In this document: positions 9,640 through 13,097 of the stretch, piece after piece
Layout: every line of letters starts with the position of its first letter
Numbering within the stretch: the first letter of the stretch is position 1
Source: Pseudomonadota bacterium
GTDB lineage: Bacteria; Pseudomonadota; Gammaproteobacteria; Steroidobacterales; Steroidobacteraceae
Assembly: GCA_021779875.1 (NCBI GenBank)
Contig: JAJXZV010000369.1
Coordinates: 1-13,097 of the forward strand
Direction of reading: 5' to 3'
DNA length: 13,097 nt
Position numbers and translations under genes: made by a program
Notes under the pieces: generated by a model
What the model was told of the DNA's origin: nothing
Databases searched by the model: none
Seen by the model: the letters and a program-made list of their open reading frames with translations, nothing else

Positions 9640-10899
9640 ATGTCAGGCGCGACAGGTCCGGTGCTGGTGGTGGTGGGTGGCGACACCCAGCGCCTGCAAT
9701 GGCTCAACCACCACGTGACCAGCCACTGGCCCGACGCCCAGGTCGCCATCGCGCCGGATGCGCAGCCGCGGCGGCTGGCGGAGTTCGTCCAGGAGCGTGC
9801 TCCGGACGCGCTCGTGCGGCAGGTGGACTTCGCCGCCGCGGACGCGGCTCAGGCCGCCCTCGAGGGACTCGCGCAGCTGCTGCAGGATCAGCCGGCGCTG
9901 TACGCCATCGTGCTCGCGGAGCACGGCGGCGAAGCCGCGGCGGTGCAGGCATTCAAGGCCGGGTGCCGGGACTACCTGCCCGTGGCGAGTCTCACCCGTG
10001 ACGCGCTGCTGCGTGCCCTCGGCGAGGCGTTCGAGAAGCGGCGTGCGTCGGCGCTCGCCGCACAGCAGGGGCTGCTCGCGCCGGCGGCCGACCCGTCGAT
10101 GGTGCGCGTGCCCGGATATACGATCGTCAAGGAGATCGCGACCAGCAATTTCTCCTCGGTGTACCTCGCGCGCAGCGATCGGCTGCGCCGCAACGTGGTG
10201 CTCAAGGTGATGAGCTGCGGCGACTCGCCGCGCGAGCGCGAGGACGCCGAGCGCTTCCGCCGGGAATACGAGATCATCTCGAGCATCGCGCACCGCGCGA
10301 TCGCGGAGATCTACGACTTCGGCGAGCTGCCCCAGCACCGCTATCTCGCGATCGAATACATCCCGTGCGGCGACCTGCGGGACCGGCTGCGCAACCCCTT
10401 GAGCGTGGACGAGAGCCTGTACTACCTGCGCAGCCTCGCCGAGGCGCTGCGGGTGATCCACGTGTTCGGGATATTGCATCGCGACCTGAAGCCCGCCAAC
10501 GTGATGCTGCGCGAGGACAATTCCCCGGTGCTGATCGACTTCGGACTGGCGCGCCGCTCCGTGGACGACGCCGCGACCACCAATGCCGGACAGGTGCTCG
10601 GCTCGCCGTATTACATCAGTCCGGAGCAGTCCCAGGGCCTGCGCGTCGACGCCCGCACGGATTTGTACAGCCTCGGCGTCATGTTCTACGAGATGCTCAC
10701 GGGCCAGCGGCCCTACATCGGCCGCACCGCCGTGGAGATCATGACGCAGCACGCCAATGCGCCCGTGCCCCGGCTGCCGCCCGTCGTCACCGCGCAACAG
10801 GCGCTGATCGATCGCTTGATGGCCAAGGACCCGGATCGGCGCTATGCCTCCGCGGACGAGCTGCTCGCCGACCTCGGTCCGATCTGCGCCGTCGCCTGA
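9640..10899 (+). CDS. Receiver-like domain fused to Hanks-type Ser/Thr protein kinase
   Basis: A 419-residue soluble protein with no membrane segment. Residues 5-133 look like a response-regulator receiver: strand PVLVVV, then YAIVLAEHGGEAAAVQAFKAGCRDYLP near 88-114. The acidic pair is GG, the phospho-Asp position reads Gln (about Q61, with D63 near) and the conserved Lys after DYLP is V115, so it should not be phosphorylated. Residues 159-415 are a eukaryotic-like kinase: VVLKV with K189, alpha-C E209, HRDLKPAN (D282, K284, N287), DFG at 300-302, activation-loop T313/T314, GSPYYISPEQ and TDLYSLGV. The glycine-rich loop is unusual (IATSNFSSV). The product presumably phosphorylates Ser/Thr of unknown targets. 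ATG 9640 is preferred, with GTG 9631 in frame as alternative. It is followed after 125 bases by the CheA-like gene. Confidence 0.9.
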   Translation: MSGATGPVLVVVGGDTQRLQWLNHHVTSHWPDAQVAIAPDAQPRRLAEFVQERAPDALVRQVDFAAADAAQAALEGLAQLLQDQPALYAIVLAEHGGEAAAVQAFKAGCRDYLPVASLTRDALLRALGEAFEKRRASALAAQQGLLAPAADPSMVRVPGYTIVKEIATSNFSSVYLARSDRLRRNVVLKVMSCGDSPREREDAERFRREYEIISSIAHRAIAEIYDFGELPQHRYLAIEYIPCGDLRDRLRNPLSVDESLYYLRSLAEALRVIHVFGILHRDLKPANVMLREDNSPVLIDFGLARRSVDDAATTNAGQVLGSPYYISPEQSQGLRVDARTDLYSLGVMFYEMLTGQRPYIGRTAVEIMTQHANAPVPRLPPVVTAQQALIDRLMAKDPDRRYASADELLADLGPICAVA

Positions 10900-10911
10900 G
10901 GATCGCTCGAA

Positions 10912-10927
10912 CGTGACGCCGGTCACA
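10912..10927. promoter_or_regulatory. CRP-like palindrome 1
   Basis: CGTGA-CGCCGG-TCACA matches the CRP/Clp pattern TGTGA-N6-TCACA at nine of ten defined bases and has the right geometry. It begins 13 bases after the kinase stop, in the gap before the CheA-like gene. The core GTGAC-GCCG-GTCAC is a perfect inverted repeat, so a small hairpin is an alternative reading. Confidence 0.45.
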
Positions 10928-10972
10928 GAGCGCCCGCGAAAGAGGAGTCCGCCTACCGCCCCCCGGTGAGCC

Positions 10973-10988
10973 TGTGACTCTCGTCATG
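10973..10988. promoter_or_regulatory. CRP-like palindrome 2
   Basis: TGTGA-CTCTCG-TCATG has a perfect left half and three of five bases of the right half. Its centre is 61 bp from the first site. If it acted as a class II site centred at -41.5, transcription would start near 11022, three bases before the ATG of the next gene. Confidence 0.35.
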
Positions 10989-11009
10989 CGCACGACCCGC
11001 CCGGTTTGG

Positions 11010-11015
11010 CAGGCT
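11010..11015 (+). promoter_or_regulatory. Candidate -10 of the CheA-like gene
   Basis: CAGGCT is a weak -10, keeping only the A and final T of the consensus. It ends 9 bases before the ATG at 11025, the same spacing as TACTCT before the Ser/Thr kinase gene, and sits where a CRP site centred at 10980.5 would place it. The -24/-12 sigma-54 spacing is not met. Confidence 0.2.
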
Positions 11016-11024
11016 GTGCCGGTC

Positions 11025-12581
11025 ATGTTCAACAGCGGCAAGCGCCCGGCGCGCGACCAGAAGGATCCGCAGGATCTCCCCGACGGCCTGGTCGACGCCT
11101 TGCTGCGCGCCGGCGATCACGGGCTGTTCGTGCTGGATGCGCAGGGCAAGGTGCGAGCGCCGGTGTCCGCGCAGGCCGCACGTCTGTTCCGGCGTGATCG
11201 CCTCGAGGATCTCGGCTTCGACGAGCTGCTCGGTCCGCTGGTGACGTCGACCGTCCTCGCCGTGGCGCGCGATCACCTCGCGCGGCTGCAGGGCGGCGGC
11301 GCACTGGACCCCGCCGCGCCCGGCAACCCGCTGGGCGCCGTCGACGTGCGCCTCGCGAAGCCGACCGGCGCCTTCGAGACGGCGACCTACGCCTTCGAAT
11401 TCGTGCCGCTCGCGTCCGCGCCGGCGCCGGCCGCCTGGCTGGTGCGCGTCACCGACGTCACGGCCCAGGTACAGGGCGCGCGCGAACTCGAGGACCTGCG
11501 TGCGCAGCTGCAGACCCAGGGCGAGATCCTGCGCGGCGTCCTGCAGATGGGCGGCGCACGTTTCGGGGCGTTCCTGAAGCGCGCCGACGAATCGATGAAG
11601 AAGATCAACAAGGTCCTCAAGAAATCGGCCCGCGAAGAGGACGCGTTCCGCAACAAGCTCGAGGAGACCCTGGACGAGGTCGACCGGGTGCGGCGCGACG
11701 GAGCCGCGTTCAAGCTGACCGCGCTGGAAGCCGCCGCGCGCCAGTTCGAGGACTCCCTGCACGATCTGCGCAGCCGCCGCACGCTGAGCGGCGGCGACTT
11801 CCTGCCGCTCGCCGTCAAGCTCGACCAGCTCTACGGCCAATATGCGGTCCTCAAGATGTTGACCGCCTCCGCGGCCCCGTCGCGCGCCGGCCAGTCGCCG
11901 GAGGACCGGCCGCTCACCGACAACGGCACTCAGATCATCGAGGCGCCCCGCTTCGCCGCGATGGCGCCGCAGGCGCAGAACCGGCCGGCCGCGCCGCGCA
12001 GCGCGCCGGCGGGCAGTCTCGCCGGCACCTTGAAATCGCTCACCGAGCACGTGGCCGCCGAGCATCGCAAGGCCGTGACGCTCGACTGCCGCGGGCTCGA
12101 ACAGGTTCCGCCCGCGTACCAGGCCGCCGTCAAGAACACGGCCATCCAGCTGATCCGCAACGCGGTGATGCACGGCATCGAGCCGACCGCCGCGCGCACG
12201 GTGGCCGGCAAGGCGCCCCACGGAACGCTGCGCCTCGACTTCACGGCCGCGGCGGACGGCGGCTTCGAGCTCTCGTTCGAGGACGACGGCTGCGGCCTGG
12301 ACCCCGAGCAGGTGCGCGCCACGGCGGTGGCGCGCGGGGTGATCTCGGACGAGGTCGCCGCCCGCCTGCGCGACCGCGAAGCGATCAAGTTGATCTTCAA
12401 GTCCGGATACACGACCTTCCCGATCCCGCCCGGGGATCGCAGCCACGGCACGGGGCTCGCCCTGGTGCGCCGCTACGTGCACGACGCGGGCGGCAAGATC
12501 GCCCTCGCGAGCGTCGTCGGTCAGGAGACCCGGTTCAAGATCACCCTGCCCGCCTCGATCGAGGTCGCTCAGGCCGGTTGA
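11025..12581 (+). CDS. PAS / Hpt-like / CheA-type ATPase signalling protein
   Basis: A 518-residue cytoplasmic protein. Residues about 24-150 look like a PAS sensor (GLFVLDAQGKVRAPVSAQAARLF, ending WLVRVTDVT). A short coiled stretch (150-175) leads to an all-helical Hpt-like region (about 176-275) closing with LSGGDFLPLAVKLDQLY. An Ala/Pro-rich linker (about 280-330) precedes a CheA-style ATP-binding domain (about 335-511). That domain shows N box QLIRNAVMHGIE (375-386), G1 box EDDGCGLD (419-426), LIFKSGYTT (456-464) and G2 box SHGTGLALV (473-481). At the Hpt phospho-His position lies D220, so phosphotransfer by the normal route is unlikely. CheA's dimerisation (P3) and CheW-like (P5) domains are absent. 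ATG 11025 is preferred because CRP-like sites occupy the region of the upstream GTG 10974 and ATG 10986. Partners are unknown; the preceding receiver-kinase is the obvious candidate. Confidence 0.85.
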   Translation: MFNSGKRPARDQKDPQDLPDGLVDALLRAGDHGLFVLDAQGKVRAPVSAQAARLFRRDRLEDLGFDELLGPLVTSTVLAVARDHLARLQGGGALDPAAPGNPLGAVDVRLAKPTGAFETATYAFEFVPLASAPAPAAWLVRVTDVTAQVQGARELEDLRAQLQTQGEILRGVLQMGGARFGAFLKRADESMKKINKVLKKSAREEDAFRNKLEETLDEVDRVRRDGAAFKLTALEAAARQFEDSLHDLRSRRTLSGGDFLPLAVKLDQLYGQYAVLKMLTASAAPSRAGQSPEDRPLTDNGTQIIEAPRFAAMAPQAQNRPAAPRSAPAGSLAGTLKSLTEHVAAEHRKAVTLDCRGLEQVPPAYQAAVKNTAIQLIRNAVMHGIEPTAARTVAGKAPHGTLRLDFTAAADGGFELSFEDDGCGLDPEQVRATAVARGVISDEVAARLRDREAIKLIFKSGYTTFPIPPGDRSHGTGLALVRRYVHDAGGKIALASVVGQETRFKITLPASIEVAQAG

Positions 12582-13097
12582 GAGCCCACCCCGGCGATCT
12601 CGAGCACCTCCATCTCCACCAGCACCGCACCCGCGGTCACCCGGTCGCCGGTCGCGAACACCAGCCGCCCGATCCGCCCGGCATGCGGCGCGGTCAGGGT
12701 GTGCTCCATCTTCATGGCTTCGATGGTGGCGAGCGGCGCGCCGCGCGCCACGATCTCGCCCACGGCCACGTGCAGCGCGACCACGGTGCCCGGCAGCGGC
12801 GTCGCCAACGAGCCCTCGTCGCCGCCCGGCCCGCCCGACAGCGCATCCTCGATGCGCCACGCGCGCAGATCCACGCGGCGGCCCCGCCGGAACAGCGTCA
12901 GGCCGTCGCCGGCGGCGACGATGCGCACGCATTCGCGCCGGCCGTCGATCTCCGCCTCGAGACCGTCGTGGCTGCGCCGCACCCGCCGTAACGCGATCTG
13001 CCGCTCGCCGAGCGCGGCACGCCGCGCGTCGCCGGCCTCGGCATCGGCCTCGACCGAGACCGCGTGCTCGCCGTAGCGCCGGAGGCTGCGCGCAGGC
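12569..13097 (-). CDS. Biotin-dependent acyl-CoA carboxylase alpha subunit, C-terminal part
   Basis: The last 175 residues of a gene entering from the right edge. The final about 70 residues form a biotinyl (BCCP) domain: ATPLPGTVV, then EAMKMEH, whose lysine (codon 12710-12712) is the biotin attachment site, then TAPHAGRIGRL and a closing strand VLVEMEVLE. The part before it (about RQIALRRV to AWRIEDALSGG) resembles the BT linker of methylcrotonyl-CoA and propionyl-CoA carboxylase alpha chains. The enzyme carboxylates biotin with bicarbonate and ATP and passes CO2 to an acyl-CoA on a partner beta subunit. Methylcrotonyl-CoA carboxylase (leucine catabolism; liuD/mccA) is the best guess, but geranyl-, propionyl- or acetyl-CoA carboxylase alpha cannot be excluded without the biotin carboxylase part. 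Its 3' end overlaps the CheA-like gene by 13 bases, convergently. Confidence 0.88.
   Translation of the reverse strand, partial: PARSLRRYGEHAVSVEADAEAGDARRAALGERQIALRRVRRSHDGLEAEIDGRRECVRIVAAGDGLTLFRRGRRVDLRAWRIEDALSGGPGGDEGSLATPLPGTVVALHVAVGEIVARGAPLATIEAMKMEHTLTAPHAGRIGRLVFATGDRVTAGAVLVEMEVLEIAGVGSQPA

Noticed and set aside
11005..11020. Sigma-54 promoter (TGGCA followed by TGC) ahead of the CheA-like gene
   Set aside because: The spacing between the TGGCA and TGC elements is two bases too short for the -24/-12 consensus.

Overview
The window is a GC-rich, gene-dense piece of a bacterial chromosome. It has no mobile element, CRISPR array, rRNA or tRNA that I can see. A Gammaproteobacterium is the best guess. 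The evidence is a fused aspartokinase-homoserine dehydrogenase followed by a GHMP-type homoserine kinase and threonine synthase (thrA-thrB-thrC order), a YgiQ-type radical SAM protein, a periplasmic HtrA/Deg protease and TatD. The strong GC bias and the biotin-dependent acyl-CoA carboxylase point to a high-GC environmental lineage (Xanthomonadales, Nevskiales or Steroidobacter-like), but no rRNA is present to settle this.

Layout. (1) 1-305, plus strand: C-terminal end of a TatD nuclease. (2) 292-5625, minus strand: a threonine operon read thrA, thrB, thrC, then a small membrane-anchored NERD-domain protein. thrB/thrC and thrC/NERD each overlap by the four bases ATGA, so translation is probably coupled. 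thrB starts at TTG behind a strong Shine-Dalgarno. (3) 5789-7945, minus strand: the YgiQ radical SAM protein. (4) 8010-9482, minus strand: an exported HtrA/Deg serine protease with two PDZ domains. (5) 9640-12581, plus strand: two signalling genes in tandem. The first is a receiver-like domain fused to a Ser/Thr kinase; the second is a PAS / Hpt-like / CheA-type ATPase protein. (6) 12569-13097, minus strand: the biotinylated C-terminus of an acyl-CoA carboxylase alpha subunit, running off the window. Both convergent gene pairs overlap at their 3' ends by 13-14 bases.

The threonine genes form a complete branch: aspartate is phosphorylated, aspartate semialdehyde is reduced to homoserine, which is phosphorylated and turned into threonine. 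Only aspartate-semialdehyde dehydrogenase is missing from the window.

The most interesting part is the 9.6-12.6 kb signalling pair. By motif reading, the receiver-like domain of the Ser/Thr kinase has lost its acidic pocket, phospho-Asp and conserved Lys. The Hpt-like domain of the neighbouring CheA-type protein has Asp where the phospho-His should be. The catalytic motifs of the Ser/Thr kinase and the ATP-binding boxes of the CheA-like protein are otherwise kept. This suggests a paired ATP-dependent switch that no longer uses ordinary His-Asp phosphotransfer. The gap between the two genes holds two CRP-like palindromes whose centres are 61 bp apart. Intergenic gaps are all under 170 bases, and their contents are described under the relevant features.
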